NCBI RefSeq assembly: GCF_040869045.1
Contig: NC_090322.1
Span: 272,516,662 to 272,580,661 of the forward strand
Reading direction: 5' to 3'
Length of the DNA: 64,000 bases
DNA from: Eurosta solidaginis
Taxonomy: Eukaryota; Arthropoda; Insecta; Diptera; Tephritidae
The notes beneath the pieces were generated by a model. The model was not told the DNA's origin. It made no database searches and saw only the letters and a list, made by a program, of their open reading frames with translations. Both the position numbers and the translations under genes were made by a program. The first letter of the stretch is position 1. Every line of letters starts with the position of its first letter. Of this stretch, positions 27,701-39,700 are shown piece after piece.

Positions 27701-30700
27701 GGTTTGCAAATAGCCTCGACGCTACTACTCATAGTTGGAATTACCACTATGTCGTCAGCTTTTTTGCCAACTCTTCTACTTCACCCTCCATCGTTACTAA
27801 AATTTGCTGCACATGGAGGGGCAGTCGCCGCAGCCATAAGGATTTCAACAATTCTTTACCTAGCTGCTGATTCGCCAGGTCTTTCATCTCTCGTAACAAA
27901 GCTGTAGGCTTCCTCTGGCCCGATTCACCCAACTCGCATAATCGCCTAAACTTTTTTTCTTTGATTCGCTAAATTCTTCGATCAATCGCTCTTTCAATAT
28001 GCCGTACTTGTTTGCAGTGGGTGGCGAGGAAATAATGTCGCTGGAATGTGGCAGTACAGCTGAATCGATTTCGGCAATGACCGTAAAATATTTGGTATCG
28101 TCTGTAGTAATTCCCGCTCGTGCAAATAGAGCCTCCACCTGCGCAAACCATAAATGCGGATCTGGTTTCCAAAACGGTGGCGGTTTTACTGCCAACCGTG
28201 CCACTTGAAATGGAGCTACTACCTCGTGAAATGTTTCTTCGTTCTCGTTGGCCATGATGTGGAAAATGCCTCAGCAATGCTTGGTTGTACTATTCTGTTG
28301 TCGTCGGGGTCACCACTTATAGAATATTATGTTTATTATTCTATATTTATTAACTCAAATAAAAACTAAAACTAAAAAGAACAATGTCTTATCTTAAAAG
28401 GGAAAGTCCCAAATTATATATGCGTTGAAATTCAAAGTATTACTAGACGTTGGCTGTAGTTACTAAAACTCAGCTGTTCTATGATGTTGCCACATATTGC
28501 GGCAGTGTTCTATTTGGGTATTCACTACAGATATTTACTGTGAGGCGTACATACTTCCAAATATCGTGAGATTTATTTATTTCGAAATTTTAATGTTTGT
28601 AAAAGAAGGGCAACTTTGTACATAATCTTTGCAATTTCGATTAAGATTATAAAAATGACTTTACATTATCTTGATATCAACTTTAAACCGAGCTTTCGAC
28701 TTTGTCACAATATCCAAATGAAAATTAATGTTAAATTATAATGGAGTAGCCTTACGTGAAAGTATATAAATTTTTTAATCGTGCAAGATTCAATTTATTT
28801 ATTAGCTTAGAGAGGTCAGATTTGGTGGAAACTCCCTTATATACATAAGGTATGCATTTATATCAAAGAATTATTACTCGTAAGTGGTGTTAGAAAGTTG
28901 TAAAAACGCTCCTCATCTTCACCCAAATCAAACATGAGCAAACGTCCAAGCGATATATAAAACATTGTGCGACAACGCATCTCCGAAAGCGATGAGTTCG
29001 TACCCAAAAATGGAAAATGTTCACTCTAACAAAATGTATAAGTTAAATTAGTATAAGAATATATAACATAGAATTAATAATCACAAATACTCACTGTATG
29101 ATGAGTTAGCATAAATTGTACCTCCTCCAATTTAGCCAATTTTCTAACAGAATTGAAATGCACTGATAAATCCGAAAGCAACATTAGTGTTTTAGTAATG
29201 ATTTGTTCAGAATGGCCCCAAAATTTTAGATTAGTTATGCTGCAATGAAAGTAGTAAAATATTATATAGAAATAACAACCCAAATACCAAAATTTGATTA
29301 TTCCAATATTTTTATGGTTTATGGACAGCATTAAACGGATTTTTTTAATATCATATTTATGTATATATATTTCATGCGATTTTTTTTACCCTCGAAGTCT
29401 CGTATCTGCCATGCCTTACAGCGGGAAGGTTCTAACCCTTGGCCCGCTGGGCAATTTACTTTCCCCATAAATCGCATGTTGACGTTGAGCCGTTACCGAA
29501 CCAAATTCGAGTGCAAGTGAAACACAGAATATGTCCATATACGTTTATATATTTTGTGAGCAAGCTTATTTGTCTTTTTTGTATATCGAATTCTATTTTT
29601 ATTTAACTGCCATTTTAAATGCATTCTAGCAAATTTAGATAGTGGTTCGTAATGCCGTGATGCCGACTTTATTTTATATCTCAATGACTTCATCACTGAA
29701 TATGTAAAGGAATCAGAAAATAATATAATGATGGGGGATTTCAACATAAATATGAATGTATCGTCAACATACTCAAATCAGCTAACAAGTTTATTTGCCC
29801 AAATGGCTATGTTGCAGAGGATTACTTTCAATATGAGAATAATTGAGTACTTAGCTACAAAAATTTATTAACTGTTTAGTAATAACGACCAAATACTGAC
29901 TGAAAATTTGAGTTATCATAGAATTTCAGATCACGAGACAATACATTTCAAGATACCAACAACAAAATTTGTCAAAATAGGAAATTCGACACCGTAACTA
30001 GTTGGGAATTCTATAGTGAGGAAAATCTGATAAGTCTGCTGCGAGCAAGCGATTTAAGTTCTTTGTATAATATTGGAGTAGAAAATAGAGTTATACAACT
30101 GAACGATATCCTTGCTGATGCCATGCAAGCATTGACGTACGAGAAGAGAATAAAAAATCGCTTCCCAAGGCAGCCGGTTCTATGTACCGGAGCGACTCGA
30201 GATTTTTCCCGACCAAGGACTGTCATTTCAGTGTAACCCCATTTAATTTGTTGCGTCCCTCCCACAAATTGTCATCCTCCCAGCAGCTTCTTGCAGCGGG
30301 ACTGCTCCATATTCTCTTGCTCCGGGAAGGTAACGAACCCAATCCGGGTCCGTCTCCTGACCCCGGTCCAGAGAAATGGTTTTGCTGCGTCTGCCGGAAA
30401 ATAATCTTTTTAGGACGGTCATACTCTTGTCAGTGTGACTGGTGTAAGGGATCGGACAGGTTGTTCTGGCCTATATCCCAAAACCAGACGTCCACGTAAC
30501 TTCTATAAATCTTTTGTGGCTCCTTGCTGTTCACGCCCAAGGGCGTCCCGTAGTCTACGCCTTAGTACCCCCCCCCCCCCCCACACACACTACCTTCCAG
30601 CAGCCCCGCTGCTCAGCAAGCCACAATAAGTACCCGCTGCTGCTCCCACTCACGCCTGCAATCTCCATAGTAGAGTCGGTAGCAATGCCAAGAATCAGCC

Positions 30701-33700
30701 CCTGCCCCCGTCTTCTTCCCCCCTCTTTTCCGGCAGCAATCGTATAGGTCAGGGAAACATACTCTTAGTGCCTACCTCCTTTTGCGCCGTTTGCCAGCAC
30801 AGAATATATATGTTTGCGACATCCGCTCAATGCAGCTCCTGCCTTGGACGATGCCACTTTCCTAGATGTTCTGGTCTCCGAGACAGCAACCCCCCGGCGG
30901 TTTTCATTGCGCCATGTTGCTAGGCCGCATACCCAAATACACCGGGTACCCCAATGCTTACCCAAGGACGCCCAGTCCCAGGGCCACAACAGTAGTTGCG
31001 TCCTAGCCTTTCACAAACCCGTCACTTACTCCCAGAGTGATCACTTCTCCCCCGTTGCACTTCAGAATTCTGCAGTTAAACTGTAATGGATTAACTGGAA
31101 AGATCACGGAGATAGTAGATTTCATGAAGCGGCACAACATCCGCATTGCTGCGATTCAAGAGACTAAACTCACAGCAAGATCTGCTCTGCAGACCTGTTC
31201 TGGGTATAATGTCCACAGAAAAGATCGCGAGAGCGAGCGCAGGACTCGTAAACTGCGTCAACTGGCAGCCGATGGTAACATTGGCATCTGACCACCTGCC
31301 TATACTTATTTTGTTCGAGCGTACCGCCGACTTCATCGTCACAGAAAAACGCACTTTCATAAACTTTAAAAAATGAAAGTGGGACGAATACAAATCCTTT
31401 ACAGACAACCGCTTTGCTGCCCTGCCTATCCCGACTGATGCCCGCCAAGGGGAGCGTGCTTTCCGCAAGGTCATTGAATCCGCCTCGGCTCGCTTCATTC
31501 CCGCCGGTAGAATTCCCGAAATTCGGCCTCACTTTCCGGCGGAGGCCGCAAATTTAGCGAGAGAACGCGACCTTATAAGACAGCACGATCCCGGCGACCC
31601 CCAAATAAGGGATATAAACCAACGCATCACATTGCTTGTGGATGAACACATGCGGGCGAAATGGGAGGAGCACCTAAGCGGTTGTAAACTCTCTGCCGGT
31701 GTAGGTAAGCTTTGGTCCACCGTAAAGTCCCTATCGAATCCGACTAAGCACATTGACAAATTTCCATCGTCTTTGGCGATAAAGTGCTGTCGGATGCGAA
31801 AAAACGCGCGAGCGCTTTCTGCCGACAATATATGATGCATTCTACGGTCGACAAAGATAGACGGAGGGCCAACAGACACGCACATAAACATAAATTCAGC
31901 GCGTCTCCAATTACCATCACCGCCAAAGAGGTTGAGCATGTCATCGGTCATGCTAAACCATCCAAAGCAGTGGGCCCAGACAGCATAGGCATGCCGATGC
32001 TTAAAAGCCTAGGGAAAGAGGGGTTAGCACATGTCTTCAACCTGTCTCTTTCCACCTTTGTCATTCCCGTAAAATGGAACATGGCCAAGGTGGTCCCGCT
32101 ACTAAGGCCTGGGAAACCAGCTAACGTAGGAGTTATATCGCCCGATATCTCTCTTATCGCCAGTAGCCAAGACGCTTGAAGCCATTTTGCTCCCCTACTT
32201 CAAAGCAAATTTGCAGCAAGCCTGTCATCAGCATGGCTTCAGAAAACTCCATAGCACCACCACCGCGCTAAATACCATTAGCACCCAGATAAATTGCGGT
32301 TTAAGTCAAAACCCAAACCATAGAACAGTAGTCGTTGCGCTAGACCTATCAAAAGTTTTGATACGGTCAACCATGGCTAGTTACTGCAAGACCTGGAAGG
32401 GTCTACCCTTCCCCCATGTCTTAGAAGGTGGACCGCAAACTATCTGGATGGTCGGCAGGCATCGGTCCAATTTAGAAAGGAAACATCAAAACCAAGAAGA
32501 ATTAAACAAGGGGTGCCACAGGGTCAGGCCCGACGAGAGGGGAGGGGGAATGGGGGGGGATTCCCCGGGCCCGTGGTTTCTCAGGGGGCCCGCGATTTAG
32601 AGGTACTAAGACATTTTTTTTTAATTCAGGGAAGTCTTTAGCTGTTCCATGTTCAAATTTTAAGCCGAATTTCAAAAGCAACGAATATTGATCATGATTT
32701 TTTGCCTGGGCCTTCGAACAGTGAGGAGACAATAAAAACATCAAGTAAACATGTATGTTTACATGAATCCGAAATCGTAAAGCTTTCGTGGTGACACTGA
32801 TGAAGGTTCATCTTCAAAAGTCTTTCAACAATACCACCAACTCTGTATCAAAGCCCAGATTATTTAAACGACGTCGATATCGGTACCGTGAATAATGAGT
32901 TTTTGCGATCTGAAGAAGTCAGCGAAATAATTCGTCGAGGTCATCAAAAGTGTCCTGTTGTTTTTCCACGTCATCGTCATGACGAGGCATTTCCTTCCTC
33001 GTTGTTAAACAGAATCTTGCCAAATGGAGAGAAAGTGGAGCGTGACTGGTTAGTGTGGAGTGCCAGTAGCAATGCTTTTTATTGTCGTCTGTTAAGCACC
33101 AATACTTTAAATCGACCTAAAATTTATTGTCCTGGCGGATATTTGAAATTCCAGGTATTGAACAAGCTATACGATAAACTGCCATTACACGAAAATACTC
33201 AAGATCATATTAAATGTTTTATTCAATGGCAATCTTTACAAAATCTAATGCAAAAGGAGGCTACAATTGATACACTTATCAATGAACAGCTATCCCCTGA
33301 AACTCAAAATTGGAAAGAAATTTTTTATAGAATGTTGGACACTATTTTATTTTTGGGTGAAAGAGACCTAGCTTTGAAAGGCGAAAGTATATATCTTGGT
33401 GATCGAAACAATGGACATTTTTGGGCATCTAAGATCTCATAAGCCATTATGATCCGATACTTAGAGATCATTTGGAGAAAGTTAGGATTACCCAACAGCA
33501 GCACAAATGTTTGCAAGTTCACTATCTTTCCCCAGACATTCAGAACGAGTTTATAGAAATTTGTGCTAAGCACGTGAGGGAAACTATATTAGATCAAGGC
33601 AAGAAAGCCAAGTATTTTGCTATTATCGTTGATGCTATGCCTGATGCTAGTCACGTTGATTACGTTCATTTTGCGCTAACTCCATTTCAATTCGAAAGCA

Positions 33701-36700
33701 ACAAGTTTTACAATTCAAGAAAGGTTTTTGGCTTTCGTGATTTGTAACCACAAAACTAATCAGAAAATCGCTGATCTAATTTGCCATACTCTAGGTAAAC
33801 ATGAAATCCCATTAAAAGATTGTCGTGCACAAGGGTACAATAATAACGGAGCCAATATGAAAGAAGCTTACAACGGAGCACTACGTCACATTCTCGACAA
33901 AAACTCGAATGCTGATTACTCGCCTTATGCAACCAGCAGTCTCAATTTATGTGGTGTTGATGCTGCAGAATGTTGTACGGCTGCAATTAATTTCTTCGGA
34001 GTTGTACAAAAGTATTTTACAATTTTCAGCAGCACTCCACAACGATGGGACATCCTAAAAAAAAAATGTACCGAGCTCTCTTCATAGTCTTTCAGACAAA
34101 AGCCAAATTTTTACTGCGCAAGCATACGGAGATGTTACCAGCATTCTCAAGTAAATCAACAAGTTCGAATGTATATTGCTGTCCTTAATTTGGTTCAAAA
34201 TACTGACTAATGACAGAAACGTGGTACTCCAAGCTAGAAACGCCAACATAGATGTTGAGGTCCGACATCTAGGTGCCTTATTAGCTGATTTGAAGTTGAT
34301 CAGGAACCAATGGGAAACAACTTTAAACGAATGCAAAACAGTAGCTATTCAACTGAACATCTCGCCAAAGTTTCCGGTCATTCGAAAGAGAAAACCCAAA
34401 AGAAGTTCTGAAGATAATTTAAATGAGATGATTACGGATGATTCAGAGTCTGATTTTAAAAACAATACATTCCTGGTGATCGTTGATTCGGTAATCACTG
34501 GCATTACTGAACGATTTGCAGCTATGAGAAATTTGAGCGAGACGTTTTCCTTTTCGTGGAAATTTGAAGACATGGATGAAACTATGGTTCGGGCGAGCGC
34601 AGCAAAATTTGTCGAAAAATACAAGTCGGACATTTCTCAAAGCTTAGAGTGCGAAATAATTCACTTGAAACACATTTACGACGCGAATTTTCATAAAGGT
34701 CTGTCACCATTGGAATTGCTAAATGCCATCTATGTTCAAAATCTGTATACAATTTTTCCAACATTTGTGTTGCTTTACGTATCTTTTGCACTATACCTGT
34801 CACTGTAGCTAGTGCAGAACGTTCCTTTCAAGAACCAAAAACATTGATAGATCGTGTTCATCTAAAGAGCGAGTTTTAGGACTTGCCACGCTTCGTTTTG
34901 GCAAGACAGTTAAATTTTGATATTATTATAAAAAATTTTGCAGCGAAAAAAGCAAGAAAAGCCACTCTTTGATATCCGAACCTTCTATATTGAATAATTA
35001 AAATTTATAATCATCTTTAAATTTATCAGAAATGTATTAAAATGTTACCAGATAACTAGAAAAGATTATTTGAAACAATATGTGGCTGATTGAAGGGAAT
35101 TTTGTTTATACGTTACAATAAAATAGTGTAAATAGTAAATATTCTGGGTTAATTTTATTTTCAGCTCTTAGTCCAAAAATCATTACTTGATGTGGCAAAT
35201 TTTTTTTTTTTTTATGTAATCCACCAGTAATGATTAATGAATGAGACGTCATTAATTCGAATTAATGTTGTTGTTGTTGTTGTAGCAATGCTCGCCCCAC
35301 CTAATAGCCGCGACCGATCACAAATTGTCATCAATATCCTCTAACGGGAGTCCAAGGAAACTTGCCGTTTCAACAGGGGTGGACCATAAGCAAAGGGGTG
35401 TTAGAGGCGTTGGTTCCACATTACAATTGAAGAGATGGTTGGAGTCATGTGGGGACACGTTGCAAGCGGGGCATACATTTTGTATGTCGGGGTTGATTCT
35501 GGATAGATAAGAGTTTAACCTGTTACAGTATCCAGACCGAAGTTGAGCAAGAGTGACACGCGTTTCCCTGGGGGGTATGCGTTCCTCTTCCGCAAGTTTT
35601 GGATAATTTTCGTTAAGCACTAGATTCACCGGGCAATTCCCGGCATAAAGGTCCGACGCCTGTTTATGGAGTTCACCAAGGACCTGCTTGTGTTTTTTCA
35701 CTTCATACGGCTGGGTTATCAGGTGCCGTATTTCCTCAAAATGCTTACGGAGATGACTCCTTAAGCCCCTAGGCGGTGCCGGTTCATCAATCAGATGTCT
35801 GTTGGGATGCCCAGGTTTCTGGGTATTCAACAGGAACTGTTTGGCCAGCATCTCATTTCTCTCCCTGATGGGGAGTATTCTCGCCTCATTATGCAGATGG
35901 TATTCTGGGGACATAAGAAGACAGCCCGTGGCGATTCTGAGAGCAGTATTTTGGCAGGCCTGTAGTTTCTTCCAGTGGGTGATTTTTAGGCTTGGCGACC
36001 ATATGGGTGACGCGTAGCACGTAATCGACTGGCTAATTGCTTTGTATGTAGTCATGAGCGTTTCTTTATCTTTTCCCCAAGTACTGCCAGCGAGGGATTT
36101 TAGGATTTTTTTACGGCTCTGAATTCTCGGAACAATTGCGGCTGCGTGCTCACCAAAATTTAGACCCTGATCAAACGTCACACCCAAGATTTTGGGGTGT
36201 AGGACAGACGGTAGCGTAGTGCCATCGACGTGGATGTTCAAAATGGTCGACATTTGGGGCGTCCATGTTGTAAATAAGGTCGCGGAAGATTTAGTCGGTG
36301 ATAATGCCAGGTTTCGCGAGGCGAAAAACTGGAGAGATCAGGGAGGTAGCCGTTTATTTTATTGCATAGCGCATCGATCTTTGGGCCTGGGCCTGTGGCC
36401 ATTATTGTGCAGTCATCGGCGTAGGAAACGATTGTGACTCCTTCCGGTGGTGAAGGTAGCTTATATATGTAGAAATTAAACAAAAGTGGGGATAGGACAC
36501 CACCCTGTGGCACCCCTTGTTTAATTCTCCTTGGTTTTGATGCTTCGTTTCTAAATATCACCGATGCCTGCCGACCATATAATTTGCGGTCCACCTTTTA
36601 AGACATGGGGGAAGGGTAGACCCTTCCAGGTCCTGCAGTAACGAGCCATGGTTGACCGTATCGAAAGCTTTTGATAGATCTAGCGCTACGAGTACTGTTC

Positions 36701-39700
36701 TATGGTGGGGGTATTGATTTAAACCGCAATTTATCTGGGTGCTAATGGCATTTAGCGCGATGGTAGTGCTATGGAGTTTTCTGAAGCCATGCTGATGAGG
36801 GGCTAGCTGCAAATTTGCTTGGAAATAAGGGAGCAAAATGGCTTCAAGCGTCTTTGCCACTGGCGATAGGAGAGATATCGGACGATACGACTCACCTATG
36901 TTAGCTGGTTTCCCAGGCTTTAGTAGTGGGACCACCTTGGCCGAATTAATCAAATGTATTAGTGGATTTTTTATAGGGGGCCCGTAAATTGTTTAGTCCC
37001 GGGCCCGGATTTTCTCTCTACGGCCCTGCACAGGGTGGTGTCCTATCCCCACTCTTGTTTAACTTCTACATATCAAAGCTACCTTCGCCACCAGCAGGAG
37101 TTACTATCGTTTCCTACGCCGATGACTGTACAATAATGGCCACAGGCTCAGGCCCACAGATCGATGAGCTTTGCAACAGAATAAACGGCTACCTCCCTGA
37201 TTTCTCCAGTTTTTTCGCCTCGCGAAACCTGGCATTATCACCGACTAAATCCTCCGCGACCTTATTTACAACATGGACATCCCAAATGTCGACCATTTTA
37301 AACATCCACGTCGATGGCACTACGGTACCGACTGTCCTACACCCCAAACTCTTGGGTGTGACGTTTGATCAGGATCTACATTTTGGCAAGCATGCAGCCG
37401 CAATTGTACCGAAAATCCAGGGCCGTAATAAAATCCTCAAATCTCTTGCTGGCAGTAATTGGGGAAAAGACAAAGAAACGCTCATTACCACTTACAAAGC
37501 AATTGGCCAGCCGATTGCATGCTACGCGTCCCCTATATGGTCGCCAAGCCTAAAAACTACTCACTGGAAGAAGCTACAGGCCTGCCAAAATACTGCTCTC
37601 AGAACCGCCACGGGCTGTCTTCTTATGTCCCCAGAACACCACCTACATAATGAGGCGAGAATACTCCCCATCAGGGAGAGAATTGAGATGCCCAGAATAC
37701 CCAGAAACCTGGGCATCCCAACAGACATCTGATTGATGAGCCAACACCGCCCAGGGGCTTAAGGAGTCATCTCCGTAAGCATTATGAGGAAATACGGCAC
37801 CTGAGAACTCAGCCGTATGACGCCAAAAAACACAAGCAGGTCCTCAGCGAACTCCACAAACAGGCGTCGGACCTTTATGCCAGGAATTGTCCGGTGAATC
37901 CAGTACTCAAACAACAGTACCCAAAACTAGCGGAAGAGGAACGCATACTCCCCAGGGAAACGCGAGTCACTCTAGCTTAACTTCGATCTGGATACTGTAA
38001 CAGGTTAAACTCTTACCTATCCAGAATCAACCCTGACATACAAAATGTATGCCCCGCTTGCAATGTGTCCCCACATGACACCAACCATTTCTTTAAATTG
38101 TAATGTGGAACCAACGCCTCTAACAACCCTCTCATTATGGTCCCCCCTGTTGAAATTGCAAGTTTCCTTGGACTCCCGTTAGAGGATATTGATGGCAATT
38201 TGTGATCGGTCTCACCTATTGGATGGGGCGAAGCACTGCTACAACAACAACAACAACAATAAGAGAATAAAAATACAGCTAAGAAATAAGTGGTATTACC
38301 GCGAGCTGAGAATATTGCACAAAATAAAACTCGACTCCTATAATGTTGCTAAAAACACAGGATACTGGGATGATTATAATACAACTAAAAGAACATATTG
38401 TAACGAATTTACTGCAATTCCTCTTATTTCAAATCTTCTGCTAACGTTCGAATCACTAAACTGTTGAATAAATAACTCCACTATTCAATAATGCAAAATG
38501 GCCTTTATTAAAGTACTTCACAATAAATAACACTACTATTGCTCGCCAGATAGCGTCTTAAATCCAACTGATTGTCGCGCCTCTACTGTTGCTGCCTTTT
38601 ATACTCTATGATTTCTAGGCGCTTCCATTTCCAGAATCTACTAGTTGGTTATCTGCTATAAATTTCTCAGCTATAACTGCAGATGCAAAATTTTTATAGC
38701 TTCTCTCACAGCTCATGCGCGTGTTTGTGAGTAATACTTGCACAATTATTGCATACTTTCAGGAGTGTCTCAGATATATGCATGTTGTTGTGCGTTGCTT
38801 CTCCGCTGTGTGTACGTACATATGTGTAGACATAATGATTAATTTGGTTATGTGCATACAAGTCACTGCTTAGCATCGGTTTAGAGATGAAAGTACCCCT
38901 TAGTGTTGCTAATATTCGTAACACTGCCCTCCACCCAAGTCTGATCGTCCTGATCAGACAAATCTCTTGATCTAAACGCTGCTAGCCTCTCCAATTGAAC
39001 CACCCTTCTATTTCGTGGTTTCCCAATAGTTTGTATGCGGTAGATGACATCACTGATCCTCTTCACAACTCGGTACGGGTCTTCCCAACTGCACCAAAAT
39101 TCGGATGGAACACCTTTCCGCCGGTGAGGGTTGTATAGCAGTACCAAATCTCCCTTCAAGAAACCTTCCGAATTCTTGTTCTCGTCGTACCTGTGTTTCA
39201 TCGTACTACTCATTACCCTGGTTCGTTCCATCACACTCTGTTGTTTGGCCAATGAACTACTTCGTAGAGCTTGCGCTTGACGGATTTGCTTTGGATAATC
39301 AGTATCGTTCCGACGCTTCACAACAGTAGCGTGCCCTGGCTTGAAACCACCTTTACATTCTTTCTGCCAAATTCTTTCGTTCGTTTTAGTGCGTCCGTTA
39401 GGGCTTTTCAATGCCAGTGTTTCTCTCACAGGTACCTTCGGTTTTGATTTGTTTGGCCCATTTGTTCCATCAACTTTGCTCGATCTACTTCCCTTGACTT
39501 TCGTGGTCTCTGTCGAATCTCCTCCACCAGCACTCGCTTACTGCTGAACTCTTTTCCAAACTGAAGTTAAGTGGCACATCCTGGTTCTCATAACGCATCA
39601 CCCTTCTCTGCATATCGATCTTGATGTCATGGTCAACCAAGAAGTCCACTCCCAATATGACTTGGTTAACAATCTCTGCCACAATGAATTTGTGTAGAAC

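Larger units (their letters stand above)
24355..28520 (-). mobile_element. CsRn1/Kabuki-type Ty3-Gypsy retrotransposon, two LTRs
   Basis: Two 203-bp direct repeats (24355-24557 and 28318-28520) with only a few differences flank minus-strand gag and pol. The primer site next to the 5' LTR reads TGGTGACCCCGACG (28315-28302), matching a tRNA-Trp 3' end, the known CsRn1/Kabuki primer. The LTR ends read TA..TA rather than TG..CA, and no target duplication is evident. It sits in the 11.5-kb XPO7 intron, same strand as the gene. Confidence 0.92.
32525..37028 (+). mobile_element. hAT transposon (hAT-A) inside LINE C
   Basis: Perfect 8-bp duplication CACAGGGT (32517-32524 and 37029-37036). Terminal inverted repeats begin CAGGCCCGACGAGAG at the left and CAGGGCCGTAGAGAG at the right on the complement. 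Inner GGGCCC-rich blocks (CCCCGGGCCCGTGG; CCGGGCCCGGGAC) are also inverted. Without the LINE C(-) insert it is about 2.8 kb. It encodes a decayed ZMYM1-like transposase. Confidence 0.92.
30157..38260 (+). mobile_element. LINE C (+ copy), split by a hAT transposon
   Basis: Flanked by a perfect 13-bp duplication AAGAGAATAAAAA (30144-30156 and 38261-38273) inside LINE D. It ends in a (CAA)n tail at 38241-38259. The 5' half (30157-32524) and 3' half (37029-38260) are separated by the hAT at 32525-37028, which entered the GVPQG codons of the RT. The endonuclease has an internal deletion near 31230. Family placement is CR1/L2/Rex-like by its N-terminal 2A-like and zinc-finger leader (inference). 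Confidence 0.9.

Noticed and set aside
30500..30760. Pro-rich ORFs around a C-run
   Set aside because: They fall in the low-complexity linker of LINE C between the zinc finger and the endonuclease; not separate genes.
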